64,000 bases of DNA, from NCBI RefSeq assembly GCF_001895205.1, contig NZ_BDJF01000027.1, positions 496,001-560,000 of the forward strand. Direction: 5' to 3'. Under the pieces are notes generated by a model. It was not told the origin of the DNA, made no database searches, and saw nothing but the letters and a program-made list of their open reading frames with translations. Made by a program: the position numbers and the translations under genes. The stretch comes from Vibrio injensis. Lineage in GTDB: Bacteria; Pseudomonadota; Gammaproteobacteria; Enterobacterales; Vibrionaceae. This document shows, one piece after another, positions 29,738 through 39,996 of the stretch. How positions within the stretch are numbered: position 1 is the stretch's first letter; every line of letters starts with the position of its first letter.

Positions 29738-30874
29738 TTAACGATTCACCAAAGAATCACGGGAGAGATCTTGCACCCGTTTAGCACCGGTTAAGGTCAT
29801 TGCAACGCGCATCTCTTTATCAAATAAATCCAGTAAATGTTCAACACCGGCTTGACCTTGCGCCGCTAGTGCATAGACAAAAGCTCGACCCAGTAAGGTG
29901 CAGTCTGCACCTAAGGCAAGCATTCTGACCACATCCAATCCGCTACGAATGCCAGAATCGACAAGAATTTTTAACTCGCCTTTTACTGCATCAGCAATCT
30001 TAGGTAATGCCTGTGCGGTGGACAGTACGCCATCTAACTGACGTCCACCGTGGTTAGAGACCACAATGCCATCAGCGCCGAAGCGTACCGCATCTTTGGC
30101 ATCTTCGACGTCTAAAATGCCTTTGATCACCATCGGGCCATCCCAGAAATCACGGATCCATTCGAGATCTTGCCAACTGATTGACGGGTCGAAATTATTC
30201 CCCAGCCAGCCAATATAATCTTCGAGTTTAGTCGGCGTCCCGCGATAGGTCGAAATATTGCCCAGATCGTGCGGTTTACCCAATAAGCCCACATCCCATG
30301 CCCAGCGAGGATGTGTCATCGCTTGCAGAATGCGTCGGCTTGCGGCATTGGGACCGCTCATTCCAGAGTGCATATCACGATAACGCGCACCGGGAACCGG
30401 CATATCGACCGTAAACACTAAAGTTGTCACGCCTGCCGCCTTGGCGCGCTCTAACACGTTTTTCATAAAGCCGCGATCTTTCAATACATAAAGCTGAAAC
30501 CACATTGGACGAGTCAAGGTGGCGGTGACTTCTTCAATCGGACAGACCGACACCGTCGATAGGGTAAAGGGAATGCCTTTATTGGCGGCAGCGTGCGCGG
30601 CTTGCACTTCACCACGTCGAGCGTACATGCCGGTTAAGCCCACCGGAGCTAAGGCGATAGGCATGGCCAGCGATTCGCCAAACAATTCGGTCTCAAGGCT
30701 TAATTCAGACATGTCATTGAGCACCCGTTGGCGTAGGGCGATATCGGCTAAATCGGTAGTATTGCGACGTAGGGTGTCTTCGCGATACGATCCGCCATCA
30801 ATATAGTGAAACAGAAAAGGCGGTAACTTCGCTTGAGCGGCTGCGCGAAAATCAGTCGAGGCAGAGATGATCAT
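29738..30874 (-). CDS. lldD: FMN-dependent L-lactate dehydrogenase
   Basis: A 378-aa membrane-associated flavoenzyme oxidising L-lactate to pyruvate with electrons going to quinone. The sequence is recognisable throughout: start [41 protein letters not shown], the substrate-binding [12 protein letters not shown], the [10 protein letters not shown] motif with the catalytic histidine, and the FMN phosphate site [19 protein letters not shown]. It lies between the lactate permease (110 bp upstream) and the Fe-S dehydrogenase (26 bp downstream). Confidence 0.95.
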   Translation of the reverse strand: MIISASTDFRAAAQAKLPPFLFHYIDGGSYREDTLRRNTTDLADIALRQRVLNDMSELSLETELFGESLAMPIALAPVGLTGMYARRGEVQAAHAAANKGIPFTLSTVSVCPIEEVTATLTRPMWFQLYVLKDRGFMKNVLERAKAAGVTTLVFTVDMPVPGARYRDMHSGMSGPNAASRRILQAMTHPRWAWDVGLLGKPHDLGNISTYRGTPTKLEDYIGWLGNNFDPSISWQDLEWIRDFWDGPMVIKGILDVEDAKDAVRFGADGIVVSNHGGRQLDGVLSTAQALPKIADAVKGELKILVDSGIRSGLDVVRMLALGADCTLLGRAFVYALAAQGQAGVEHLLDLFDKEMRVAMTLTGAKRVQDLSRDSLVNR

Positions 30875-30983
30875 GGTTTGTATCCTTATAACAACGGGAT
30901 CATGGATAACCTAATGAGTAAGTCGCGGTAGCGAGGGTTGTCTGTTCGCTACCGCGGTCAATATTAACAGCAGGATCGGTTGC

Positions 30984-32687
30984 TCATGAGTGTTCGGCTA
31001 GCATCAACACATCACTAACATTAAACCCATAAACAACCACCATGCCGATAATGGCGGTGGCAATCAGATAATACGCCGTCGGGATGATAGTTTTACGTAA
31101 GGTAGCTCCTTCACGACCCAGTAAACCGACTGTTGCTGAGGCAGCGACGACGTTATGAATCGCCACCATATTACCGGCCGCCGCGCCCACGGCTTGCAGG
31201 GCAACCACCACGACCGTAGAGATATTCAGTGTCTGCGCCACTTCAAATTGAAACTGGCTAAACATCATGTTAGACACCGTATTCGAGCCAGCAATGAAAG
31301 CACCTAAAGCACCCACGGTGGCACTAAGCGCAGGAAAGGCTTGCCCAACCAGACCTGCGGCAAAATTGGCGGTAGTCACAGGCATGCTGGCCAGATCTGC
31401 GCCATTAATACCGGAGTTGATAAAAATTCGTACCATAGGAATAGTAAAGACCAACACAAAACCAGCCCCCACTAACGTTTTACTGGATTCGCCAACGGCT
31501 TTTAATAGCGGAGCAGGGCTACGAGACTGTAGTAACACGGCCAAGATCGCGACAAAGACTAAGATGCCACCGGGCAGATAGAGCGGGTCAATCGATGTGC
31601 TGACTCCCATTTCACCAAGAATGTTATTAAAGCTCAGTTGTACACTCAGTAACATGGCTTTAAATTCACTGCTGACCCGGCTAGCAACCAGAATGACCGC
31701 TAACAACACATAAGGAGTCCACGCGAGAGCCAGCCCCATTGGTTTGGCTTTCATTTCATCAAGGTTCATTTTTAATGAGCCAAGCCATTCACTCGGCCAC
31801 TCTGTTTCTGGTGCAAAATCCCATGTGGTTTTCGGTACTAAAAAGCCCTTTTTCGCAGCGGTGACCACAACGGCTAAACTGACTAATCCACCGATCAGTG
31901 AAGGGAATTCAGCGCCTAAGAAGATTCCCGTTAGCGCATAAGGCAGCGTAAAGGCCAAACCGGCAAACAGAGCAAAAGGTAAGATATCTAACCCTTCGGT
32001 CCAACTACGGTTTTTACCGAAAAATCGCGTCAGCATCATCGCCATCAGCACCGGCATCAAGATACCAACAACTGCATGAGTGAGTGCAACGCCTGCTGTG
32101 ATTTGCTGTAAGTAGGCGTCCCAGTTGGAACCATTAGCCACTAAAGTTTCGCTAATATTATGTGTATCTAGTCCTCGGTTAACACCAACAATGATCGGCG
32201 TTCCCACCGCTCCGAATGATACTGGCGTTGATTGAATCATCATGCCCATTAACACCGCGGCTAAAGCAGGAAAACCAATCGCAACCAGTAAAGGGGCCGC
32301 AATGGCGGCTGGTGTACCAAAACCTGAAGCACCTTCGATGAAAGAACCAAAGCACCAAGCAATGATGATCGCTTGTATGCGACGATCGGGTGAAATGTCG
32401 GTGAAACCATTACGGATGGTAGTAATCGCTCCGGTATGTTTCAGTGTATTGAGTAGTAATATCGCGCCAAAGACGATCCATAATACGGAAACAGTAATGC
32501 CGAGCCCTTGCAAGGTTGAAGCAAGGACGCGAGTTATCGACATATTCCAAAAGATCAAAGCGATAGCAACCGTTAAGGCAAATGCCACCGGCATGGCTTT
32601 TTTGGCTGGCCAATTTAATCCGACCAGCAATACGGCTGCGACAACAATGGGTGAAAACGCAATCAGCGCCAGTAGGGTGTCACTCAT
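30984..32687 (-). CDS. lldP: L-lactate permease
   Basis: A 567-aa inner-membrane lactate:H+ symporter of the LctP family, with about 12-14 helices. Family segments include [24 protein letters not shown], and [20 protein letters not shown] precedes the ATG at 32687; a longer frame from 32717 adds ten residues with no better site. It is the first gene of a leftward operon with both lactate dehydrogenases and is divergent from a LysR regulator across 203 bp. Confidence 0.92.
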   Translation of the reverse strand: MSDTLLALIAFSPIVVAAVLLVGLNWPAKKAMPVAFALTVAIALIFWNMSITRVLASTLQGLGITVSVLWIVFGAILLLNTLKHTGAITTIRNGFTDISPDRRIQAIIIAWCFGSFIEGASGFGTPAAIAAPLLVAIGFPALAAVLMGMMIQSTPVSFGAVGTPIIVGVNRGLDTHNISETLVANGSNWDAYLQQITAGVALTHAVVGILMPVLMAMMLTRFFGKNRSWTEGLDILPFALFAGLAFTLPYALTGIFLGAEFPSLIGGLVSLAVVVTAAKKGFLVPKTTWDFAPETEWPSEWLGSLKMNLDEMKAKPMGLALAWTPYVLLAVILVASRVSSEFKAMLLSVQLSFNNILGEMGVSTSIDPLYLPGGILVFVAILAVLLQSRSPAPLLKAVGESSKTLVGAGFVLVFTIPMVRIFINSGINGADLASMPVTTANFAAGLVGQAFPALSATVGALGAFIAGSNTVSNMMFSQFQFEVAQTLNISTVVVVALQAVGAAAGNMVAIHNVVAASATVGLLGREGATLRKTIIPTAYYLIATAIIGMVVVYGFNVSDVLMLAEHS

Positions 32688-32890
32688 GAAAGACTTCCTC
32701 GTCCTTGAACTCTCCATTCATAATGATGACTTAATACGTGCAGTAGGGTACGAGTTAAGCAATGTGAGTTCGGGTTGTTTAATTTTTATAGTTGTGATGG
32801 GCTTGTTAATTGTGGGTGAATTTACTCCTTTATTTTTTGAGGATATAGGGAAATAATGAAAATAATTAGTTCCTAAAATGGTGTAATCGA

Positions 32891-33790
32891 GTGCGCGCAG
32901 ATGATCTGATTTTGTTCTCTCAAGTGATTGAGCTAGGGAGCTTTAGCAAAGCCGCAGAACAAAATAATCTTACTAATTCAGTAGTTAGCAAAAGAATCGC
33001 TCGTTTAGAACAAGAGCTAGCGGTACAGCTACTCTATCGTACAACCCGTAAGTTGACCTTAACTGAAGCGGGGAAAGCGTTATTAATCAGTGCCAGAAAT
33101 GTGAAGCAAGCCACGCAAGAAGCCATCGATGCCTTATCAGGTTTTGGTGAAAATGTCAGCGGACATATCAGAATGTCTGTGCCGACTATCTCTGGAGATT
33201 TGCTGCTTGCTGATGCGGTTGCCGAATTTTGTAATCGCTATCCAGGGTTAACGGTGGATATGTCGTTAGATAATCGGTTTGTTGATTTGATAGAAGATGG
33301 TTTTGATTTGGTGATCCGTACGGGTTATTTAGATGACTCAAGTTTGATCGCTCGGCATATTTTGGATTCGCAATGGGTGGTGTGCACATCGCCCGCGTAC
33401 CTTGCTCGCCATGGTCAACCAATAACGCCTGAGCAGCTTGTTACGCATAATTGTTTGCAATACGCTTATCAAACTACGGGTGCCAGTGATTGGGAGTTTA
33501 AAAGCCCAGCAGGAAACCGAATCGTTAAAGTTTCAGGCAGCTTTTCTACCGATAATGCTACGGCGCTACGCAAAGCCGCTTTGGGCGGGCACGGGATTGC
33601 TTATGTACCGCGCTGTTTGGTCTACCATGATTTTAGAGAAGGGACATTAATTGACCTGTTCCCAGACCAAGTGGGTAAAAAGTTGGGTATTTATGCGGTG
33701 TATCCTTTTACTCGTCAGCCACCGAATAAAGTTCGTTTATTGATTGAGCATATTCGTCAGCGTTATTTAGCGATTGCCCATTATTTTTAA
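32891..33790 (+). CDS. LysR-family regulator, likely controlling the lactate operon
   Basis: A 299-aa transcription regulator. The winged-helix domain (residues 1-60: LGSFSKAAEQNNLTNSVVSKRIARLE) is followed by a CrgA-type effector domain (ISGDLLLADAVAEF, IRTGYLDDSSLIAR, AYVPR). The start is GTG at 32891, without a clear ribosome binding site. Its divergent placement beside lldP makes it the natural candidate for lactate control, inferred from position only. Confidence 0.85.
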   Translation: MRADDLILFSQVIELGSFSKAAEQNNLTNSVVSKRIARLEQELAVQLLYRTTRKLTLTEAGKALLISARNVKQATQEAIDALSGFGENVSGHIRMSVPTISGDLLLADAVAEFCNRYPGLTVDMSLDNRFVDLIEDGFDLVIRTGYLDDSSLIARHILDSQWVVCTSPAYLARHGQPITPEQLVTHNCLQYAYQTTGASDWEFKSPAGNRIVKVSGSFSTDNATALRKAALGGHGIAYVPRCLVYHDFREGTLIDLFPDQVGKKLGIYAVYPFTRQPPNKVRLLIEHIRQRYLAIAHYF

Positions 33791-33838
33791 CCCTTAACAG
33801 TCATCAACGATCAATGGACGAGTTTTGATCACTTGCTT

Positions 33839-34333
33839 TTAGTTGAGTCTCGCTCCTGCAGTCATTTGCCCTTGTTGATGTTTTAATTGAGTGAAGTAGC
33901 GATGAGCTTTTTCAACATTGGCATATTCTAACTGCCATGATGCTGCTCTTTGTGCATGACAAAATGCATTCATGTGTTCGAGTAAATCGTGACTATTTCT
34001 GTCTAATACGCTGGCAACGGATCTGACTAATGGATTGTTTTCAATGGATAAAAATTGCAGTAGCGCATAACTTTGGTTGAGTACCTGATAAGCGTTTTTC
34101 TGCTGTCCCATGGTATTAAGAATTTCAGATTGATACACCGCACAGTCTCGTAGGCCGCTGATTAAGCATACCAATTGGCAAGGTTTGGTTTGTGCGTGCT
34201 GCGCAGCGTGATGCAGATGTTGTGGAAGGTATGCCAAAACTTGCTCGAAAAGATAATGGGCCTCGGGCCAATGTCCCTGATTAACCAATTTTTCTGCTTT
34301 TTGATAATAGCTCCAACATAAATTGAGATCCAT
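33839..34333 (-). CDS. Hypothetical protein with TPR-like start
   Basis: A 164-aa soluble protein. The first ~40 residues (YYQKAEKLVNQGHWPEAHYLFEQVLAYLP) read as one tetratricopeptide-like helix pair; the rest is helical and His/Gln-rich. GGAG precedes the ATG. It is divergent from the Lon-like protease gene, 226 bp away. No function can be assigned. Confidence 0.7.
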   Translation of the reverse strand: MDLNLCWSYYQKAEKLVNQGHWPEAHYLFEQVLAYLPQHLHHAAQHAQTKPCQLVCLISGLRDCAVYQSEILNTMGQQKNAYQVLNQSYALLQFLSIENNPLVRSVASVLDRNSHDLLEHMNAFCHAQRAASWQLEYANVEKAHRYFTQLKHQQGQMTAGARLN

Positions 34334-34559
34334 TGTGACTCCGATATTGCTTAGGTAGTGAAGTTCTATTTAAAGATAATTTCACGGCAAATGCAACTAG
34401 TTATCATTTGCATTTTTCATGCTTGGGTTGTTGTTTATTTGTTCACTTAACCATGAATTAGTAGTAAGTCACTAAAAAGATTGTGCTTTTCTTCTACACT
34501 TAGGCTAAAACTAAAAGCAGTAACACTCACAATAACAATCATAAGAACTAGGAGGGAGT

Positions 34560-36920
34560 ATGGCGATTCAAAAATTGAATCTTGAGCAGCTCTACCACGT
34601 TGCAACTTTAGAGCATTTGCCATGTAAATCGACCAAAGAATTGGCTCCCATTGATGAAATTGTTGGCCAAGAACGCGCGCAAAAAGCGGTTGAATTTGCG
34701 ATGTCGATAAAAGAAAAGGGCTATAACATCTATGCGATTGGACGCAATGGGTTGGGTAAGCGTACCATGATCTTGCGTTATTTAAATCGCCATCAGCCAG
34801 AGAATAACGCGCTATTTGATTGGTGTTATGTGGCTAATTTCGATGATATTCGTACGCCGCGAGTGTTGAAGTTGCCCGCTGGAGTGGGGCAAACTTTCCG
34901 TCAAGATATTGAAAAACTAATGACCAAATTGGTCAATGCGATTCCGTTAGCGTTTGATAATGAACTCTACTTTAGCCGAGCCGACCGCTTAAAAAATCAA
35001 CTCGCCCAAAAGCAGGAACAAGAATTAGCGGCCATCACTTTACGCGCTAAAGAGCGCGACATTAGCCTAACGATCACCAATCAAGGTGAGTATCAGTTTG
35101 TCGCCATGAATGGCGAAGAAATGCATACCGAAGAAACGTTTGATGCCCTGAGCAAAAAAGAGCAAGAGCATTTTTCACAAACCATCGATGAACTGGAAGT
35201 CAGTCTACGTAATATGGTTCGTCAACTGACCGAATGGGAAGAGACTTACAGCGAAAAAATTAAAAAGCTCAATGATGACGTGACGCTGGACGTGATCAGT
35301 CATTTTATTAAACAGCTTAAGCTTGATTATTCTAAATACCCAGAAATCAAAACCTACTTAACCGAATTACAAAAAGATATCGTCGAAAATGTGGAGATCT
35401 TTTTGGACGAAACGGGAGAGCAAGGGGAGCTGGCTACCGCGGCGTTGGATAAAAAATTACCGCGTCGCTATAAAGTTAACGTGCTGGTGTGTCGCGCTTC
35501 GCAAGAATTTCCGGTAGTGGTCGAAGAAAACCCTAACTATCATTCCTTGTTTGGTTATATTGAAACTGCTACTTATAAAGGAACGGTATTTACCGATTTT
35601 TCACTGATCCGCGCTGGTAGTTTACATAAAGCCAACGGCGGCGTGCTACTGATGGATGCGGTGAAGGTACTGGAGCAGCCCTATGTGTGGGATGGTTTAA
35701 AACGTGCTCTGCGTTCACGTCAGCTCAGTTTCACCTCGCTAGAAAAAGAGGTCACCTTAACCGGAACCGTCTCGCTGGATCCTGAGCCGATACCTCTGGA
35801 CGTTAAAATCATTTTATTTGGTGATTACCGAACCTATGAATTGCTTACGCATTATGATCCGGAGTTCAGTGAGCTGTTTCGCGTGACGGCCGATTTCGAA
35901 GATGAGATGAAGCGCACGCCAGAAAGTGAATTGCATTATGCTCGTTTTATTTCCAGCATAGTGCATGATAACAATATGTTGCATTGCGATCGTAAAGCGA
36001 TTGCGCGCATTATTGAACACAGTTCGCGGATGACCAGCGATCAAAATAAGCTCTCTTTGCATTCCGCCCATATTGCTAATTTATTGCGTGAATCTAATTA
36101 TGTTGCTCGGCAAGCGAACTCTAATATGATCCGACAAAATCATGTAGAAGAGGCACTCAATAACCAACAAATGCGAGTAAACCGTTTGCAAGAAGGGGTG
36201 ATGGAAACCTTCCTCAATGGCACCACATTATTGCACACGGAAGGTTCCGCCATTGGTCAAGTAAATGCTTTATCCGTATTAGCGACGAGCGATCACGCCT
36301 TTGGTGCGCCGAACCGAATTACCGCCACTACCTCGTTTGGCGATGGCGACATTATTGATATTGAACGTAGTGTTGATTTAGGGGGCAGTATCCACTCGAA
36401 AGGCGTGATGATCCTTTCTGCTTACTTAAAATCAGTATTTGGTCGCACCGCGCGTGTACCACTCACGACCACTATTACTTTTGAGCAATCTTACGGTGGT
36501 GTTGATGGGGATAGCGCAAGCATGGCCGAGTTCTGCGCTATTGTATCGGCGTTTTCTAGACAACCTAATCGACAAGATATTGCGATTACCGGTTCGATGA
36601 ACCAGTTCGGTGAAGCGCAACCGATTGGTGGGGTGAATGAAAAAATCGAGGGTTTCTTTGATGTTTGTTCGATCAAAGGTCGTCATCCACAACAAGGGGT
36701 TATTATACCGCGCTCGAATCAACATCATTTGATGTTACGAGCGGATATTCTCAAAGCGGTGGAAAAAGGCGAATTCCATATTTGGGTGATTGACCATGTG
36801 ACAGAGGCGATTGAACTCTTCACAGGTAAACCTGCTGGGATTGCAACCGAAGATGGCAGCTACCCAGTCGATACGATTTTTGGCTTGGCTCAGGCTAAGC
36901 TCAACGCACTACGTAAATAA
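34560..36920 (+). CDS. Lon-like ATP-dependent protease (AAA plus S16 serine-lysine domain)
   Basis: A 786-aa cytoplasmic protease of the YcbZ/LonB-like family. An AAA domain has a Walker A variant GRNGLGKRT (Arg where Thr/Ser is usual), an inserted coiled-coil region (about residues 135-260), and a C-terminal S16 domain with catalytic Ser652 in GDSAS and Lys695 in GGVNEK, 43 residues apart as in Lon. A strong AGGAGG lies before the ATG. Substrates are unknown. Confidence 0.9.
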   Translation: MAIQKLNLEQLYHVATLEHLPCKSTKELAPIDEIVGQERAQKAVEFAMSIKEKGYNIYAIGRNGLGKRTMILRYLNRHQPENNALFDWCYVANFDDIRTPRVLKLPAGVGQTFRQDIEKLMTKLVNAIPLAFDNELYFSRADRLKNQLAQKQEQELAAITLRAKERDISLTITNQGEYQFVAMNGEEMHTEETFDALSKKEQEHFSQTIDELEVSLRNMVRQLTEWEETYSEKIKKLNDDVTLDVISHFIKQLKLDYSKYPEIKTYLTELQKDIVENVEIFLDETGEQGELATAALDKKLPRRYKVNVLVCRASQEFPVVVEENPNYHSLFGYIETATYKGTVFTDFSLIRAGSLHKANGGVLLMDAVKVLEQPYVWDGLKRALRSRQLSFTSLEKEVTLTGTVSLDPEPIPLDVKIILFGDYRTYELLTHYDPEFSELFRVTADFEDEMKRTPESELHYARFISSIVHDNNMLHCDRKAIARIIEHSSRMTSDQNKLSLHSAHIANLLRESNYVARQANSNMIRQNHVEEALNNQQMRVNRLQEGVMETFLNGTTLLHTEGSAIGQVNALSVLATSDHAFGAPNRITATTSFGDGDIIDIERSVDLGGSIHSKGVMILSAYLKSVFGRTARVPLTTTITFEQSYGGVDGDSASMAEFCAIVSAFSRQPNRQDIAITGSMNQFGEAQPIGGVNEKIEGFFDVCSIKGRHPQQGVIIPRSNQHHLMLRADILKAVEKGEFHIWVIDHVTEAIELFTGKPAGIATEDGSYPVDTIFGLAQAKLNALRK

Positions 36921-36953
36921 ACTGAGCTTTGGATTAACACTTCGCTTTCTTAT

Positions 36954-36971
36954 TGGCTCCTTCGGGAGCCA
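36954..36971. terminator. UUCG-loop hairpin between convergent genes
   Basis: TGGCTCC (36954-36960), loop TTCG, GGAGCCA (36965-36971). A stable tetraloop stem between the protease gene and the leftward gene, without a clear T-run. Confidence 0.5.
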
Positions 36972-37442
36972 TTATCGTTCTCTGAAATGCTCTGATACGG
37001 CTGAACGGCGGCTAGGTCCAGGTTCGGTAGAAATGGTGTGCTCGTAGCCTGCTCGAATAAAGCGCTGATGAGGTAGCGGAGGTTCAACTCGACGTAGCTG
37101 TGGTGAATCGGTGGTTCCTGACAGTTGATAAAGGGTTTCGCCAGTACCTGTTCTGATCGCAATTGTCTTGCCATCAAATTCAAATTGTGTGGCAATTAAA
37201 CGATGATCACGAAACACACCTTGTTCATTAAACGTGAGCACTTCGGTTAAGTGGCTCGGCGCGCCAATTTCAATCCAAGAACCATGAACGTTCTTTGGAT
37301 TAATATAATCGCGATAACTCACGATAATTAACAGCGCAAATCCGACGGCCAATAGACTTAATATTAGCCAAAAGAGGACTTTAAACAGAAACGATTGACT
37401 ATCAGGGCGGTATTTTCGGCTAGGTTTTTTTCTAATAACCAC
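36972..37442 (-). CDS. Inner-membrane protein, DUF2850-like
   Basis: A 156-aa protein. A basic N-terminus (RKKPSRKYRP) is followed by one hydrophobic segment (about residues 19-43, FLFKVLFWLILSLLAVGFALLI) and a periplasmic domain with a NVHGSWIEIGAP start. The pattern resembles DUF2850, a Vibrio family of unknown function, from memory. It is convergent with the Lon-like protease. Confidence 0.6.
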   Translation of the reverse strand: MVIRKKPSRKYRPDSQSFLFKVLFWLILSLLAVGFALLIIVSYRDYINPKNVHGSWIEIGAPSHLTEVLTFNEQGVFRDHRLIATQFEFDGKTIAIRTGTGETLYQLSGTTDSPQLRRVEPPLPHQRFIRAGYEHTISTEPGPSRRSAVSEHFRER

Positions 37443-37602
37443 GTCATTCTCTCAAAGTATTTAGGATTTATTACGTAAAGCCTCTAGGTAAGCTGAGTAT
37501 AGCATATTGTCATTAAAGCTAAGCTAATGATATCTTGAGTGTCTCGTTGAGTCATGAGTGGAAAATGCCACTCAAACTATTTTATCTCAGAAAAGGAATA
37601 TC

Positions 37603-37884
37603 ATGATTAAGGAAAATAGCTACTTTGATGGCAATGTGAAATCTTTAGGTTTTCAGCAGCAGGGCGAGTCAATGACCGTCGGTGTGATGGCTCCCGGAGA
37701 GTATACCTTTGCGACGGATGCTCCGGAAAAAATGACCGTTATCAAAGGGTCATTAACCATTAAACGGACGAGCGATCAACAATGGTTAACTTTTCATAGC
37801 GGAGAGAGTTTTGACGTTGATGGTCATTCATCGTTTGATCTTCAAGTGTCGCAAGCGACCGCTTATTTGTGTGAATTTTTATAG
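37603..37884 (+). CDS. ppnP: Pyrimidine/purine nucleoside phosphorylase
   Basis: A 93-aa cupin enzyme matching E. coli PpnP (YaiE, 94 aa): YFDGNVKSLGFQ, VGVMAPGEYTF, EKMTVIKGSL, SFDVDGHSSFDLQV and the end AYLCEFL. The family splits several nucleosides with phosphate. AAAAGGAA lies before the ATG at 37603; the in-frame upstream codons lack a site. Confidence 0.92.
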   Translation: MIKENSYFDGNVKSLGFQQQGESMTVGVMAPGEYTFATDAPEKMTVIKGSLTIKRTSDQQWLTFHSGESFDVDGHSSFDLQVSQATAYLCEFL

Positions 37885-37930
37885 CGACTTATTCTTCGTT
37901 CACAATAGGAACGACATTTCCTGCTGACCC

Positions 37931-37957
37931 AAAAAAGCCACACTGAATCAGTGTGGC
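37931..37957 (-). terminator. Probable minus-strand terminator
   Basis: GCCACACTG (37937-37945) pairs with CAGTGTGGC (37949-37957). Read leftwards it is followed by TTTTTT (37931-37936). It lies about 180 bp beyond the pirin stop; the sequence between has no convincing gene. Confidence 0.6.
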
Positions 37958-38138
37958 AAAAACAAAAATATTAGGCAGTGGCTTTATTTTTGTTTAACAA
38001 CCGACCTTATGGTCGAATAGACAGTAAACTTATTCTTCCTTTCCTCTTACAGCGGCAGCCATCTTTGTTTGCTCATCGAGTTTGTTGATGAGGGCTGATC
38101 ACCACTCTAAGTCGTTTGGGTATAGAGTTATCAGGCAA

Positions 38139-38987
38139 TTAGTAGGTGGCAAATAAGCCCGCATTATAATCCGCGATCGCTTGCTCAATCTCTTGGTGGC
38201 TATTCATCACAAATGGACCGTAATGAACGATCGGTTCGTTAATTGGTTCACCGGCTAAAATCAATACGCCACTGGCCTCTGAAGCTGATAATTGCAGGTC
38301 AGAGTTGCGAGAAAGTACCGCGAGTTCGCCCTGTTTTAAGCTCTTGCCAACTACATTCACCGTGCCTTGATAAGCATAGAGCAACACATTGTAGTGCTCA
38401 GGGATGATTAGAGCGATGTCACTGGACGATTGAGCGCGCCAGTCGGCCACAATAGTCGCAACCCCAGTTTGAGTTAGTGGGCCTTGCAGCGTTCGCTCGT
38501 CGATAGCCAGTTCTCCGGCAATGATCCTTAGCTTACTCACTGAATCTGTTGAGTATTCAGTGATCGTCTCAGGTTGAAAATCATGATACTGGGCAGGAGC
38601 CATTTTGTATTTTGCGGGTTGATTAATCCAAATTTGGAAACCATGCAATTGCCCTTGCTCCATGATCGGCATTTCACTGTGGATGACTCCTCGCCCCGCG
38701 GCCATCCATTGTGCGCCACCGCTGCGTAGTTCACCGACGTTACCCATTTGATCGCGATGTTGAAAGTGACCTTGTAACATGTAGGTGAGTGTCTCAATGC
38801 CTCGATGTGGATGAGGGGGAAACCCACCAATATAGTCAGCACTGTCGTCTGATTTCAGCTCATCGACCATCAGGAAAGGGGAAAACCTGTCATGGTTAAA
38901 ACCAGCAATACGACGAATTTTAACACCATCACCATCTGAGGTTGCTCGGGCGGGAATTATCTGTTCAATGACGCGTAAGGGGTTCAT
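38139..38987 (-). CDS. Pirin-family protein
   Basis: A 282-aa bicupin. The N-terminal cupin has the pirin signature FPPHPHRGIETLTYMLQG with metal-binding histidines, then QWMAAGRGVIHSE; a C-terminal pirin domain follows. Bacterial pirins include quercetinases and stress-linked proteins; the role here is unknown. GGAG precedes the ATG at 38987 by 7 bases; the ATG at 38993 is too close to it. Confidence 0.88.
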   Translation of the reverse strand: MNPLRVIEQIIPARATSDGDGVKIRRIAGFNHDRFSPFLMVDELKSDDSADYIGGFPPHPHRGIETLTYMLQGHFQHRDQMGNVGELRSGGAQWMAAGRGVIHSEMPIMEQGQLHGFQIWINQPAKYKMAPAQYHDFQPETITEYSTDSVSKLRIIAGELAIDERTLQGPLTQTGVATIVADWRAQSSSDIALIIPEHYNVLLYAYQGTVNVVGKSLKQGELAVLSRNSDLQLSASEASGVLILAGEPINEPIVHYGPFVMNSHQEIEQAIADYNAGLFATY

Positions 38988-39159
38988 GATCATGCTCCAT
39001 CATTAGAGGATGATCATAGCTTACCGATTACATCACAAAAAGGGAGCACAGAGAGTTGAGGATGTCATTCAAAAATTTTGAATATTGATATTGTTATATT
39101 TTCCGACACATTTTTCTAAATGTAGGGCCGTTTTTATGATCTATGGTGTATGCCCATCA

Positions 39160-39771
39160 CTAAATAATCTGCCTGAATGTGAGGTTGATTCTCGGTTGGC
39201 AAGCTTGACGAGTTTTAGGAATAGTATGTTGCCAACAGTGTTGTGTGTCTCCCGCCATCACTAATAATGAGCCATGGCTAAGCTCAAAGGTTAATTTTTC
39301 TTTACTTTGAATATGGCGCAGCGCAAAACGCCGAGTCGCTCCTAGTGATAATGAAGCAATGACTGGCTGATGACCTAATTCCGGTTCATTGTCTTGGTGC
39401 CAGCCCATCGAATCTTGACCATGGCGATAGAGATTCGCTAATACTGAATTGAATGGTTGATCTGCAACACGCTCACATTGTGCTTTCAGGGGCAATAAGG
39501 CTGGTGCCCATGACTGTGGTGCTAAGCTTAAGCCTGAATAGCGATAAGCTTTTTCACCATACCAAGCGTGAAGGCGAGGCTGCATGATTGGTTTACCAAA
39601 CATCATGATCGCTTGTTGCTGCCAATTCAGTTCCAATGACAGACGTTTATAAGCGTTATCAGCTTGTTCAAGGGATAAAAAATTTGGAATCCACAGTAAT
39701 TGTCCATCCTGAATGGTTAGCCATGAGGGAGTGTGTGTGGACTTTTGAATAGAAAACAGAGTTGGCGTCAT
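39160..39771 (-). CDS. AlkB-like alpha-ketoglutarate-dependent dioxygenase
   Basis: A 203-aa enzyme of the AlkB/ALKBH2 family, which repairs alkylated DNA or RNA bases using Fe(II) and 2-oxoglutarate. Fe ligands are in WHQDNEP (His and Asp) and in WQHTIPK (His); the 2-oxoglutarate arginines are in RINLTFR. SLSLGATRRFALRH matches the family strand. It is divergent from the Qrr RNA gene. Confidence 0.88.
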   Translation of the reverse strand: MTPTLFSIQKSTHTPSWLTIQDGQLLWIPNFLSLEQADNAYKRLSLELNWQQQAIMMFGKPIMQPRLHAWYGEKAYRYSGLSLAPQSWAPALLPLKAQCERVADQPFNSVLANLYRHGQDSMGWHQDNEPELGHQPVIASLSLGATRRFALRHIQSKEKLTFELSHGSLLVMAGDTQHCWQHTIPKTRQACQPRINLTFRQII

Positions 39772-39854
39772 TATTATTCTCAGTCAATCTTTTTGTCGTC
39801 AGAGTTAGCTTATGTTTGACAGGCGAAAAAACGATTATCGGCGGTCTATTTTTT

Positions 39855-39867
39855 TTGCATTTTGCGC
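39855..39867 (+). promoter_or_regulatory. Second, weaker LuxO-type site
   Basis: TTGCA-TTT-TGCGC keeps the left half and the first three bases of the right half of the LuxO site TTGCA-N3-TGCAA. It lies just upstream of the better site and about 115 bp before the sigma-54 promoter. Confidence 0.6.
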
Positions 39868-39872
39868 ATTGG

Positions 39873-39885
39873 TTGCAAAATGCAA
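39873..39885 (+). promoter_or_regulatory. LuxO binding site
   Basis: TTGCA-AAA-TGCAA is an exact match to the LuxO site consensus. It lies about 85 bp upstream of the -24 element, a usual enhancer distance for a sigma-54 activator. Confidence 0.8.
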
Positions 39886-39969
39886 AATCACTATGAGATT
39901 GGTTGTAATGAAACGGATGTTTTTTCGCCACGTTAACCCTAAATTACTGGATTTTTCGATTTTAAAAAG

Positions 39970-39986
39970 TTGGCACGCAATATGCT
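39970..39986 (+). promoter_or_regulatory. Sigma-54 promoter of the Qrr gene
   Basis: TTGGCACG-N4-ATGCT matches the -24/-12 consensus TTGGCACG-N4-TTGCW with one change. GG (39972-39973) and GC (39984-39985) are 10 bases apart as required. The predicted +1 is 39997. Confidence 0.9.
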
Positions 39987-39996
39987 TTATAATATA

